Origin: Hirsutella rhossiliensis
Taxonomy: Eukaryota; Ascomycota; Sordariomycetes; Hypocreales; Ophiocordycipitaceae
Assembly (NCBI RefSeq): GCF_020360975.1
Contig: NW_025408672.1
Location: 3,906,001-3,970,000 of the forward strand
Length of the DNA: 64,000 bases
Reading direction: 5' to 3'
Both the position numbers and the translations under genes were made by a program. Below, piece by piece: positions 1 to 8,690 of this stretch (positions within the stretch are counted from its first letter, which is position 1; each line of letters begins with the position of its first letter). The notes below the pieces were generated by a model, which had not been told where the DNA came from, searched no databases, and saw only the letters and a program-made list of their open reading frames with translations.

Positions 1-952
1 TCTCAACCTTCTGATCAGGAGTCCAGCCATCAGGCCGAGCTGATTTGATGAGATAGAAGCAATCTACGAAGCGGTGATATTCTCCGCAGACACACATAGG
101 AACACCATCAGCGTTCTTGCTTGAAGACCACTTAGGCTTGTCCTCTTCCTCTCCGATTTCTCTCCTTGCCTTGGAAGGCAGCTCCGAATGATCCTTTGCT
201 GTTGTTGGCGGCCTTGATTCGGTGAGCTCGTTCAAAGATCTCACTGATCTTAATGCCGTCCGGGAAGTCCGTCTTCCAATCAGGCTTGCCGAATACGGCC
301 TCGTCTTCCATTTTGTTGACCCAATAGTCTGTGAATGGGGCGTTGATGGACGAAACAGCCTGTAGGAAATCTTGGGTAGGGCGAAGGTCCTGGACATCAG
401 GAAGCCCTAATTGCTTTGCCTCAGTGAGGACTTTCTGCCATTGGGTGACCCAAGCTTCGATCTTGGTCCTGTTTGGCGACTGAAGGGTGGAACGATAACG
501 CTGAACAACTTCCTCTCGAGTGCCCAGTCGGTTGGGGCCACACGAGCCTGAAGCAAGGCAAGTTGCTTTGCAACGTCGTGTTCCTCGGCAATGGTGCTGT
601 AGTAGTTGCCGATGGTCTTGACGATGTGTTGTTGAAGGCTGGCGAGTGCCTTCACTTGATCCCTATACCCTTGAAGCTTCGAGCGGTATTGGGTGTGGAG
701 GAATTCGAGACGGCGAAATTCCTCCGAGGTCAGATCCACGAGATCAGATGCTTCGTGGTTGATTTGTCGGAATGTTGGTTCAACTGGCTGCTGAAGAACC
801 GGCTTACCCTCCTTGACGGCAGGGTCCAGAAAGTCCCAAAGACTGTGGGACGTGGCGAATTTCTTGATGATAGAAATCCATTGTTTCCAGTCGCAAGGGC
901 CGTTGAGCACGGTGCCCTTGGAAGAGCCATCAAGATCTAGAGCTGAGCTCAT
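1..952 (-). pseudogene. copia gag (family A), frame-broken, cut by window edge
   Basis: The likely start is ATG at 952 (MSSALDLDGSS), in the frame that is open from 985 to 407. Homology appears to continue in another frame from about 480 leftward, where a stretch reading RTKIEAWVTQWQKVL resembles the gag helical region. A CX1C-H-C cluster (MCVCGEYHRFVDCFY), like a degenerate zinc knuckle, lies near 60-110. Gag would form the cytoplasmic particle that packages element RNA. The frame change near 480 makes this copy non-coding as written. Assignment rests on position behind the LTR and primer site and on the knuckle. Confidence 0.6.
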
Positions 953-1024
953 TGTGGAAGCTATTCTGCGCAGCGGAGTGAACAAGAATAAGATACCCAG
1001 TCAGTGGCAGACCGGGCTCATAAC

Positions 1025-1295
1025 TATCGCACGGAGGATGAGCAAGTGGGCATAAAGATCAGGGACTGGAAGACTCTTGATTCTGCTATCTAAGGTGGGA
1101 AAGAGGCGAGATCTTTATAGACTGCCTGAATATGAGAATGGAAGGGAATGGTAGTGAATGGAAGCATCTGATCGGATCATCTGGAAGCCACTGATGCGTT
1201 GATGATGCCTCCTAGAAGTTTCTGTGGGGAAATGTGGAAACGGACTGTGCGAATAGGGGGTCAGACTGTTGGAGGCTGATATCCTATGTGTGACA
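1025..1295 (-). repeat. 5' LTR of copia family A copy 1 (271 bp)
   Basis: On the minus strand the LTR starts TGTCACACATAGG and ends just before the primer binding site, with final bases GCGATA, so it has TG...TA ends instead of TG...CA. It matches 61556-61823 with one substitution (G/A at the TGATCRGATC site) and three one-base length differences, all in G runs. Confidence 0.85.
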
Positions 1296-1969
1296 GGGGA
1301 AATCGAGCGAAAAAGGTCAAGCAGGGATGTCGTCTCGTATGCTTGTGATGGATAATACGAGATCGAGCCTGGATTGTTTGCTAAGCAAGCTGATAGGAGC
1401 TTCCAGTCGCGATCGATTAAAGTCTCGTCGTTAATGGCTCTGCGAATAATCTGTTGAATCATGTCGGAATGTGACGGGAATTGCTTGGCTGGTTCGGAAA
1501 AGAAACAGTGTGTAACCTTCCGTACAAGACTAGGATATCCTACGTGATACTTCTTTACAGGCAATCCTTTATTATCGATGATTCTAAAGGACGCACAATA
1601 AAAGTTCACCGTTAGATCGAAGGGCTGGAGCATTGATCGCTTTCTTGTTGCCTGCGCACTCTCAGAGCGATGGGTGTTGCCCTCGTTCGTGGCCGTAACG
1701 AGTTGACGTAATCCATTTGTAGACTTTATAGCTGGGACTGTCATCGCAGGAGCTATCTGTCGTTCTGTTTGACTATCGTCGGAAGTGAGATCGATCGTCT
1801 GCGCGTCATGGTCGTTGGATCTCGAGCTTTGTATATTCGTCCGGACGGGAACTTGTCGAGACTGTCGGGTAAGGAGATTTCCGCAATAAAGACAGACTGT
1901 CCATAATGGTTGACTAAGGGATACTGCCCGATGGGAGTATCCCGTCGCCGTACAAGTATCATCAGCCAT
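1296..1969 (-). pseudogene. host ORF of unknown function truncated by copia insertion
   Basis: An ORF starts ATG at 1969 (MADDTCTATGYSH) and stays open for about 224 codons until it meets the copia LTR at 1295. It then reads about 60 further codons through the LTR to a stop at 1115, giving a chimeric 284-residue ORF. A CXXC pair (VCLYCGN) lies near residue 27. An acidic IDLTSDD stretch near residue 59 resembles a SUMO-interacting motif. The C-terminal part (around LTVNFYCASFRIIDNKG) looks globular. I do not recognise the family. The insertion presumably removed the natural C terminus, which should lie to the left of the element outside this window. Confidence 0.45.
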
Positions 1970-2101
1970 TGCCTCTTAATAAGTTAATGACGAAGAGGTG
2001 GTAGATGTGCGAAGTAAACGAATTTTTCTTCGTAATCTTAATGGAATACTTTTAGTTTCAAAGTGTGTAGAGCATAAATGCAGATAAGGAGTGGAGTTTA
2101 T

Positions 2102-2712
2102 TTAGTCATCATTATATGAGTTGTGTACCATTATCTCAACCCATTCCTGGAATTTTCTCCCAATTATCTGCCACTGCCGAGGAGTAATTGACTGTAGGTC
2201 CTCGCTTTCTTGGGAATAGCTATAGTTCTCCTCTGTTTGATGATGACCTAAGACGATTATTAGTTGAATCTTTTCCTTTTCTTTTATAGGTAGAACTAGA
2301 GTGTTACAGTGTAGTTTGCATAGCGACCCACGAGATGAGTACGTGCAATTCGCGCATGCACCTGACCCTAGCATTTCCAGAGTGTAACAGCCTTGAAACA
2401 CCCCATTCCCTTTATACACTGGACACAGGGAGCTTTCGGCTGATCACCGAATATAAATATCAAGGCGGCATCGAGATGTTGGCTTCGTGTAAGCTTAAGT
2501 CGATGCGAATGTGATATACCTTGCCTCGCCTTCGTATTGAGACATATAAAGCGTTTAGGGGCTGTAGATGCTAGCAATCTCTCGACCTTGGACGAACGGA
2601 CTTGATACACCTTAGACAACGCCCATGATGTAAGTTCAATGCTAGTTATTGGTTGTTGTGCAGTAGGAGGAATTGATGGGAGGAGAATACTGTCAATCGT
2701 GATAGCTTGCAT
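2102..2712 (-). pseudogene. DUF3716-like fungal hypothetical protein, single frameshift
   Basis: Two overlapping minus-strand reading frames (2733-2368 and 2419-2102) join into one protein. The first ends APCVQCIKGMG and the second continues VFQGCYTLEMLGSGACANC and then CKLHC, giving the CXXC...CXXC...C cysteine pattern of DUF3716, a domain of unknown function common in filamentous fungi. The likely start is MQAITIDS at 2712. The frame switch falls in a run of four G (plus-strand C) at about 2400-2405, so one base is missing or extra. It could be a real lesion or a homopolymer sequencing error. If corrected the protein would be about 200 residues. Confidence 0.5.
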
Positions 2713-2844
2713 TTTTAATATTCGTCCACGCAAAATAAAGTAGGGGGAAGAAAGAAACGTGACTGTAAAGATCTGCTATAACTTCGTCGTATATGCAATT
2801 AACCCTGCTTCTGCTAAGCCGAATATTTAAAAATGGGCCATAAC

Positions 2845-3038
2845 TGTCGGTAGGTCTCTACACAGGCCTGCGTGCAAATCGCAATGGTATGTGTAATCGT
2901 TGATGTCTGTTCTAGAAAGGGGGAAGAGGGGGCAAAGGGCACGGAGCTAGCTATGTGTCCTCCGCTATCCTCAACTGCACACGTGAGAGCGCACGTGACC
3001 TATCTAGATGGGTACAATGGATTACTACAATTCCCACA
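2845..3038 (-). repeat. 3' LTR of the gypsy gag element (194 bp)
   Basis: On the plus strand it begins TGTCGGTAGG and ends TTCCCACA, so on the coding strand it reads TGTGGGAATT to CCTACCGACA with ordinary TG...CA ends. It matches 5770-5963 base for base as far as I can compare. A related LTR fragment occurs at 29405. Confidence 0.9.
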
Positions 3039-3567
3039 CTGGCAACTTTTCTTTTGTGGTTGCAATCGCTGTAACGAGCAGGGAAAGAGAGGGAGAGACC
3101 AGCTGCAGTGGTGGCAATGTCAACAGGCCCAAAAGTGGGGCCATAATGAAAAGAGGGGAAAAGAGTGTATTGGGGTCAAAGAGGTGAACAGTCGAAGAAG
3201 ATTTGGAAGACTTGTCGGTGACAGGAACTGTTTGATTGTGTATACCTTGAACGTAGCGCTGATGCTTGAACGTAGCGCTGGTGCTAATCAAATGCGTTGG
3301 AGTCAACCGTATCTGGGGTTCTTCTTCTTCCTGGGTAGGGGTCTGAAGGATGTGGAACGTGATCCTTCCGACTGGTGTTTTGAGGGCGATGGAACCAATC
3401 GAGTGAGTGGCTTCGCCGTGTCCAAATGTGATGGTAGCCTGGCCGGAGGTTGAGCTGTCTAGGGCTACAGAGGGGTCTTCTCGTTGTAGAGCAATGTACT
3501 GAGAGTGACCGGCTGTAGAGACTTTTGCTGAACCTGTGTCAATCATGATGCCTGGGAAATTGTCCAC
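3025..3567 (-). CDS. retropepsin-like aspartic protease domain of gypsy element
   Basis: The ORF begins MDNFPGIMIDTGSAKVSTAG, containing the D-T-G-S signature of a retroviral-type aspartic protease after a hydrophobic strand. A glycine-rich flap-like stretch (SIALKTPVGRITFHI) follows. Proteases of this type cleave the element polyprotein inside the particle. The reading frame runs 180 codons into the 3' LTR, where it stops. No reverse transcriptase or integrase follows. The upstream join to gag (3581 to 3567) crosses a stop, so it would need frameshifting or is a lesion. The first ATG is probably not a true start. Confidence 0.6.
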   Translation of the reverse strand: MDNFPGIMIDTGSAKVSTAGHSQYIALQREDPSVALDSSTSGQATITFGHGEATHSIGSIALKTPVGRITFHILQTPTQEEEEPQIRLTPTHLISTSATFKHQRYVQGIHNQTVPVTDKSSKSSSTVHLFDPNTLFSPLFIMAPLLGLLTLPPLQLVSPSLSLLVTAIATTKEKLPVWEL

Positions 3568-3580
3568 TGAATATTGATCT

Positions 3581-5457
3581 TCAATGACGAATTGCTAGGC
3601 GGGAACAATGGTTTGATCCGTCCGGTAGACTTCTCCATTGTCTAGGGTGATTGTTGGTGCCATTGTCAGGTTCTTCCCATATGTCGTCGGTAGTGAGTTC
3701 ATCAAGCTCATGACCTTCGTAGTCTATAAGATAGGCTATGAAGTTTGGAGGTTGTATGCCTGTGAATTGACAACGTGCGACATATTGGTCCTTGGCCTCT
3801 TGTCGTTCTTCTGCAGAGTGTTTGGTTGACCAGCAACCTTCTTGTCCACAAACAAAGCACTTTTGGTCCAATTGCGATTGGTGTGGCTAGGGTGTAGTTG
3901 CTATGGCTTGAGGGCCTGTAGCTTCCACGGTTGTAGCCTTGTCCATATCCGCGATTGGGTCGTTGTCCTGAGTATCCGTATCTTCCTCGTACGCGGTTGT
4001 TATGGTATCGGCGATCGAGGTAGTACTGATTGTTCGGATTCGTTGGTCCAAATGATCCGTCAGGGCTTTGCAAGTACTGAGGGTTTGTCTGTCGGGCAAG
4101 GTGGGTCTCAACGGAAGATCGTAGATCTGCAAAGAGGGTCTCGATCTTTGCTGCAGGTTTGAAGAGGGCGTGTTCAAGTTCGGGTACACCACGGCATGCG
4201 ATGATAAGCGTAGTACGCAGTGGAATGTTTCCTGCGTAGTCAGGGCCAAGGGCTCTCTGACAGAGTTGTAGCTTATCGAAGAGTAGTTGAAGGACTTCGT
4301 GGAGGGATTTGGAAGCATCTTGGGCACGAATCGAGTTGAAAGTGGTTGTGGTCCAATCTGTATAGTAATGGACATGGTTAACTTCCGTGTCAAAGTGTTG
4401 TTTGATGCTGTCGTATGCCTTCCTAAACGTGGTAGTCCATTCGATCTTGTCAATGTAGAACGTTTGTGCTCTTCCAGCGAGGATTCGGGGGAAAAGGGCG
4501 TGAAATTGTGACGGTTTCACTTGGATGTTGTAGCAGATACTCATGAAGATTCGAGTTTCTCATCGAGGAGGTCGTACGGCTCTCCTGTGTAGTTCTGGTC
4601 CTTATCCCAGAGCTTCATGAACATATATTGGGTATCTGCGTCAACAGTGGCATTCGGGGTATCATCCGGGGAAGTTTTGTATATGCGTCGAGATGCATAT
4701 GCTCGGACGGAGGTTTAGGTGGGGGTTTGGGCGGATTGGACGAGTTCGGGGTGCTTGAAGCGGTGGGTTGTCGGATGGGCTGTACGAGAGTTCAAGTTAG
4801 GTGCATCTTGGGTCAGAGCGGAAGTCGTGGGAGGTGATGTTGTTATCGGTAGTGCCTCAGTGATGGGTTCCTGGGCAGGTGGCTTCGTTAAGGTCTTAAT
4901 GGGCTGTTGTTCGTTAAGACTGTAACGGGTGTTGCTACTGGTGGCGATTGGGGTTCTCGGGAGAAGTTAGGCATTTGATCCTGTTGCTCGTAACTTATAA
5001 GCGGTCGTCCCAATGTCAAAATCCATCTCCATGTACTCTCGTTCTGGCCATGCAGGTCGGTCCTCCACAGTTTGCAACATGATGAATTGGGGTGCAAAAA
5101 GGCCATTTTTCCGTCCTGTATAGATGCCACGTCTCCTTAGAAGTAATCTAAGGGCTCTCTTGTAGTCCATATGTACCCGGTTCCATATGTCTTGGTTCCA
5201 GCCTTCGAAGTGTTGTTGGAAGTGGTCAGGATGTCGTCTCCTTCTAGGCGTTCGAATTGGGCATTGGACATGAACCTAGCGGCGTACGTCGTAACTGCGA
5301 TCTCATCTTCCTCGTCAGGTTTGATGTCTTGTCCCCAAAGGGTAACATCAACTTTATCGAATACGGATGTCTGGATAGCTAGTCCTTGCATCCGTTCGCT
5401 CAATTGTTCGAGCTGAGCGCTCTCGTTCGGAGTCGTAGCTCGGTCGGTCGGGGTCAT
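3581..5457 (-). pseudogene. Ty3/gypsy gag (frame-broken)
   Basis: Pieces in several frames read in order: an N-terminal region from ATG 5457 (MTPTDRATTPNES) with ATTYAAR-like and RRRGIYTG segments also found in the gag at 23250-23675. Next comes the capsid-like core in 4544-3708 (ILAGRAQTFYIDKI, then LHEVLQLLFDKLQLCQR), an RGYGQGYNRGSYR basic patch that would bind RNA, and the knuckle CFVCGQEGCWSTKH at about 3860-3815. The knuckle is a CX2C-type variant seen in fungal gypsy gags. Frame changes occur between about 5170 and 4890 and at about 3880, so this copy cannot make full gag as written. Confidence 0.65.
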
Positions 5458-5538
5458 CGTTGATCAAGTGAATGAGACGATGGAGTCGTATCTGGCTGTC
5501 GAAATACGTCTTTGTCGGGTCTAGTAACAACTGTTGAT

Positions 5539-5702
5539 CGATGCCTTGCAGCCGATAATAGAAGTCGCTAGGCGATGTGGTCGCACTACTAATCGATGCC
5601 TTGCAGCCGATTAATAGCTTGGTAGGTTCTCCCAGATGCCTGGCAGCCTGAGATAGCCACTTAGCACAAATAACCTTCCTCAACCGATGCCTTGCAGCCG
5701 AT
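5539..5702 (-). repeat. three copies of an 18-bp motif in the gypsy leader
   Basis: The 18-bp string CGATGCCTTGCAGCCGAT occurs exactly at 5539-5556, 5594-5611 and 5685-5702, in the stretch between the 5' LTR and gag. Spacing is 55 and 91 bp. It ends as it begins (CGAT...CCGAT) and has some internal symmetry. The position corresponds to the untranslated leader, where packaging or dimerisation signals would be expected. Confidence 0.8.
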
Positions 5703-5769
5703 CTTGAAGGTTAGCGATTTGTCTCTTCTTCCTAGCTGTCTGTGATCGACCAAGTCGACCACTGATCAG

Positions 5770-5963
5770 TGTCGGTAGGTCTCTACACAGGCCTGCGTGC
5801 AAATCGCAATGGTATGTGTAATCGTTGATGTCTGTTCTAGAAAGGGGGAAGAGGGGGCAAAGGGCACGGAGCTAGCTATGTGTCCTCCGCTATCCTCAAC
5901 TGCACACGTGAGAGCGCACGTGACCTATCTAGATGGGTACAATGGATTACTACAATTCCCACA
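5770..5963 (-). repeat. 5' LTR of the gypsy gag element (194 bp)
   Basis: This is the same sequence as 2845-3038. It is followed at 5964 by ATAAC, matching the five bases before the other LTR. On the coding strand it would carry the promoter. The internal junction carries the palindrome CACTGATCAGTG. Confidence 0.9.
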
Positions 5964-5968
5964 ATAAC

Positions 5969-6217
5969 CCTCTATGGTCACAGTAGGGTATACGTAATGA
6001 CAAATTTTCTTCCCAAATGCGTTTTGAGACAGTCTGGCCTACAGTCGCCCGTAGGGGTGGGGTATGGTAACCATTAAGACCACTATGGCCTCACCTAGCT
6101 AGCTAGAGATCATCAACGAATACAACCACACAACTGCAAAGGCCTGCCAACAACTTCAGTAACAATCTGCAGCAAGTTTATTTGCCCAATCATCGAAAGG
6201 GGTCCCAATTCCATCCC
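5969..6217. other. short intergenic stretch with degraded LTR-like sequence
   Basis: Between the gypsy element and acyltransferase 1 there is no ORF of note. Around 6083-6120 the string of GGCCTCACCTAGCTAGCTAG and ACGAATACAAC resembles the end of the LTR fragment at 29405-29543, so an old related LTR may lie here. It would also contain the 3' untranslated region of acyltransferase 1. Confidence 0.3.
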
Positions 6218-7642
6218 TCATCGCCCCTCACTCTGCGCATATTGCGCCAACAAAGGGTCCGTCCTTATCTTCTCCCGTAGATTTTCCTGAGCGCAAATGA
6301 TAAGCTCAATACTTCCGTCCGCCAATTTTGGAAGTATAATTTGCGTATGGGGATACAGGCCCATGTTCGGTGTCCTGCATGCCTCAATCTTGCCCAGAAC
6401 ACTACCCCATTCTATACCATACCAGTTAAAATCAGGCCATTTAGTAGAGAATAGGGTAAAGCCCGGTAAATCCAAGAAGCAGGAAGAAATTATTTTGCCG
6501 ACATCGGGTTGCTTCTTGACAAATTCGACAACATCGGCCGCAAAGCCGCCCTTGAATTTGTAATGAATGTCCATGAGAGCCCCACGAATTGACGACGTAA
6601 TCTCCGGAAGGCTGTTTGATGAGATTATTGTACTGATAGGTAGTTCAATTTGCCCGTAAGTCAGAAAACATCCCAATGTGGCTGGGTGGACAGGAGGGCT
6701 CATCCTGGTGCGGCCGCCAACGCAAGTATGAAGGATAGATGTGTTACTATCACCTGCAGCAGGTGTCTGTGAGAACCGTGCGCCAATTACTGTCTTCCAA
6801 GCCAGAGCAGTGAGTGCGTCGGTGGTCGAGACATAACTTGGTGATCCTGTGGGGGGATTTTTTGGTGAAACATCTTGCTTTAGGCGTATGAGAGCCTCCG
6901 GGCTGAAGCGGAAGACTTGCCCCCGATATTCCTCGACGTCGAGAGACTCTTGCAGTTTTGCACATGCAGAGTCATCGAGGATCGAGAATTCCGGATGGTC
7001 CTTGGCATGTCCCTTATGTCCTTGTGAGGAATAGTTGGGATCGAGCATGGCATTTCTGCCCTCTAGCAACTGCTCGTCGGCTGCCGCTGACGACCCCGAC
7101 ATGTCCCATCCCTCGGCGCGACGACACTCCTCGGCCCAAATTCCAAGAAAAGTATTCACAGTAATCGCGTCAAAAATCCCGTGGTGTAGATTAACATTCA
7201 GCAACAGACCCTCATCAAGGAAGTTTGCTTGGGCCAAAATAGCTGGCCAGTTCTTACCGCTCGGCGACCAGATTGGGGTTCGACAGAGGAGTCCCGGTTG
7301 AAATGCGGAAAGAGGAAAACGTTGAGCTTTGAGGTCCGCATATGACATTGGGAAAGCACCTTGATTCCTCAAGTCGTTCACCTTGATCAGAATTTTGTTG
7401 GAATCTGGTTTCTGCCGCTTCAACGCATTTGCTTGAGCTGATTGAGCGTCTGGCACAAATTCGCTGTCGAAAAGCGGGAAGCGCCTCTTCGTGGCATCAA
7501 GGCCAGTGCGAAGGATTCGTGTTACGGCGAGGATGTCGTAAGATTTGGGAAGCTGGAAAGGAAAGATGAAGCGACTCCAGCATCGGGGAGCGATTTGCTC
7601 CAAAGGGGTCATCGCCGACAGCGCAGCTCGAACTGGAGACAT
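6218..7642 (-). CDS. TRI101-like acyl-CoA-dependent acyltransferase 1
   Basis: A single uninterrupted ORF of 474 codons. The acyltransferase signature HXXXD is present as H154-GIF-D158 in NLHHGIFDA, and a DFNWYGIEWG segment near residue 400 occupies the place of the second family motif (DFGWG type). This pattern and length fit the BAHD/trichothecene O-acetyltransferase superfamily, soluble enzymes that move an acyl group from CoA to a hydroxyl of a small molecule. The N-terminal TPLEQIAPR and FPFQLP segments are shared with the paralogue at 9418-10842. The substrate cannot be inferred; no other biosynthetic genes are adjacent. The start is supported because the paralogue aligns from the same methionine region. 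Confidence 0.85.
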   Translation of the reverse strand: MSPVRAALSAMTPLEQIAPRCWSRFIFPFQLPKSYDILAVTRILRTGLDATKRRFPLFDSEFVPDAQSAQANALKRQKPDSNKILIKVNDLRNQGAFPMSYADLKAQRFPLSAFQPGLLCRTPIWSPSGKNWPAILAQANFLDEGLLLNVNLHHGIFDAITVNTFLGIWAEECRRAEGWDMSGSSAAADEQLLEGRNAMLDPNYSSQGHKGHAKDHPEFSILDDSACAKLQESLDVEEYRGQVFRFSPEALIRLKQDVSPKNPPTGSPSYVSTTDALTALAWKTVIGARFSQTPAAGDSNTSILHTCVGGRTRMSPPVHPATLGCFLTYGQIELPISTIISSNSLPEITSSIRGALMDIHYKFKGGFAADVVEFVKKQPDVGKIISSCFLDLPGFTLFSTKWPDFNWYGIEWGSVLGKIEACRTPNMGLYPHTQIILPKLADGSIELIICAQENLREKIRTDPLLAQYAQSEGR

Positions 7643-8278
7643 TGCTAACTTGCAAAAAGTGGACGAATTTAGGAAAATATGAAGACACTCAACTGTAGGG
7701 TTTATGGTCAGTCCGACCTTTGGACTAACATCCAGGGATATATAACTCTTCTAGGGTGACCACGCTCTAGGCCCGTGGTGGACAGCAAATCCCGATGGTA
7801 GCCATGGAAATCCTTTCCTATACCGATGATAATGTGTCGCGAAGCACTGAGATCCTGAGTTGGGTATACAGCTAAGGGTCCTGTTAGGGCTAGTCAGAAG
7901 AGTAGTCTGCAGAGAGATTTGAGACAGCATAAGACACATAGGCTATTGGGAGACTGCATATACGAGGCCCAGAAAGCCTATATGCAAAGGAGGCTGGGAA
8001 CGGAGCCCAGCCCCCTAGTACTTGTACCTACGAAAGGGGGGTATAAATAAGGAGCCTAGAAGAGGGCAGCGAGGGGAGGGCACAACAATACACACACACC
8101 CATCTGATCATATGCAAAGACACCTCTGTGACTACCTTTTATCCAGGGGGTGATTATCGATCCACCACTTTCTACTAAAAATCCACCATAGTGGGTCAAT
8201 CTGTGGCTACGGCTGTGGCGAGGACCGGCCCCCGCAAAATTTATTTATGTGTACTCCGTACCTTCCCTACGAAGTACA
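7643..8278. other. upstream region of acyltransferase 1; possible solo LTR remnant
   Basis: There is no convincing gene. A TATA-like GGTATAAATAAGG lies at about 8038-8052 on the plus strand, followed by a GAGGGCAGCGAGGGGAGGGC run and a CCTTTTATCCAGGGGGTGA segment that resembles an LTR end with a following primer site. No second boundary or target duplication could be found. The first 100 bases would be the promoter of acyltransferase 1. Confidence 0.3.
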
Positions 8279-8352
8279 GCCTCCATGGCGTAGTGGTGAC
8301 ACGTCTGGAGCCTCTGCGTCGCAGAGGGGTCGGTTCGAAGCCGGCTGGAGGC
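8279..8352 (+). other. tRNA-like sequence (pseudo-tRNA or SINE head)
   Basis: The 74-nt stretch has a perfect 7-bp acceptor pair (GCCTCCA with TGGAGGC), an A-box-like TGGCGTAGTGGTGAC, and a good T arm (GTCGG, loop TTCGAAG, CCGGC) with a B-box GGTTCGAAGCC. The central part does not fold as an anticodon arm. It makes a 7-bp hairpin CCTCTGC-GTC-GCAGAGG, without U33 and with a 3-nt loop. It is therefore more likely a tRNA-derived retroposon head or pseudogene than a working tRNA. Confidence 0.45.
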
Positions 8353-8476
8353 ACCCCTGGGCGAACAGGGCACACCCGGGTTCCCGCCCGTCAACAGCGA
8401 ACAGCGTCATGAGAAAACACAATCGGCGTACCAACCACCATCAATGACTAACACAACCACGCTTCAACTTCGACAC

Positions 8477-8690
8477 ATCGCGCTTCAGTTGCTGGGAATA
8501 GGATGCTGAACACTTGGAGAAATTGACCTTCAAGCAGGTCTGTCATGAAGCGAAAACAGTGGTACGGTTGGCGCAGCGTAAGATGATCTGTGGGGCTTGG
8601 GGAGTCAAGGAACAAACGTGTTGAACTGTACTCTAGACAGTGTAAAGGCCTTATAGGGACCTCCCTCCGGGCGAAATAAATCCTACTACT
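8477..8690 (+). repeat. SINE-like dispersed repeat, diverged copy 1
   Basis: It resembles the repeat at 10868, 30811 and 31333: CGCGCTTCAGTTGCTG, then GCTGAACACTTGGAGAAA, ending in CCCTCCGGGCGAAATAAAT. It is more diverged and lacks the adenine-rich tail. A further fragment of the end motif (CCCTCCAGGCGGAATAAA) lies at about 9387-9404. Confidence 0.55.

Larger units (their letters stand above)
1..1295 (-). mobile_element. Ty1/copia retrotransposon, family A copy 1 (5' end only)
   Basis: The minus strand reads LTR, primer binding site, then gag, and runs off the left edge of the window, so only the 5' part is present. The LTR recurs almost unchanged at 61556-61823 beside a copia reverse transcriptase, which assigns the family. 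The base after the LTR on the minus strand begins GTTATGAGCCCGG, complementary to the anticodon arm of initiator tRNA-Met. The right flank on the plus strand is GGGGA; its target-duplication partner would lie outside the window. The element sits inside a host ORF (1296-1969). Confidence 0.85.
2840..5968 (-). mobile_element. complete short Ty3/gypsy element with gag and protease only
   Basis: Two direct 194-bp LTRs (2845-3038 and 5770-5963) appear identical by eye and bound a 3.1-kb unit. The element is flanked by the 5-bp target duplication ATAAC at 2840-2844 and 5964-5968. The minus strand encodes a gag with a zinc knuckle and then a retropepsin-like protein, after which the 3' LTR begins at once. 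There is no room for reverse transcriptase, RNase H or integrase, so it must depend on another element. This is the architecture described for TR-GAG-type non-autonomous elements. Identical LTRs with intact target duplication indicate recent movement. Confidence 0.85.

Noticed and set aside
473..940. Plus-strand ORF of 155 codons
   Set aside because: It is antisense to the copia gag and has no recognisable features.
2872..3453. Plus-strand ORF of 193 codons
   Set aside because: It begins in the gypsy LTR and is antisense to the protease ORF.
8279..8352. Functional tRNA-Asp (anticodon GTC)
   Set aside because: The GTC lies in a triloop of a 7-bp stem without U33, so it cannot be a normal anticodon loop.
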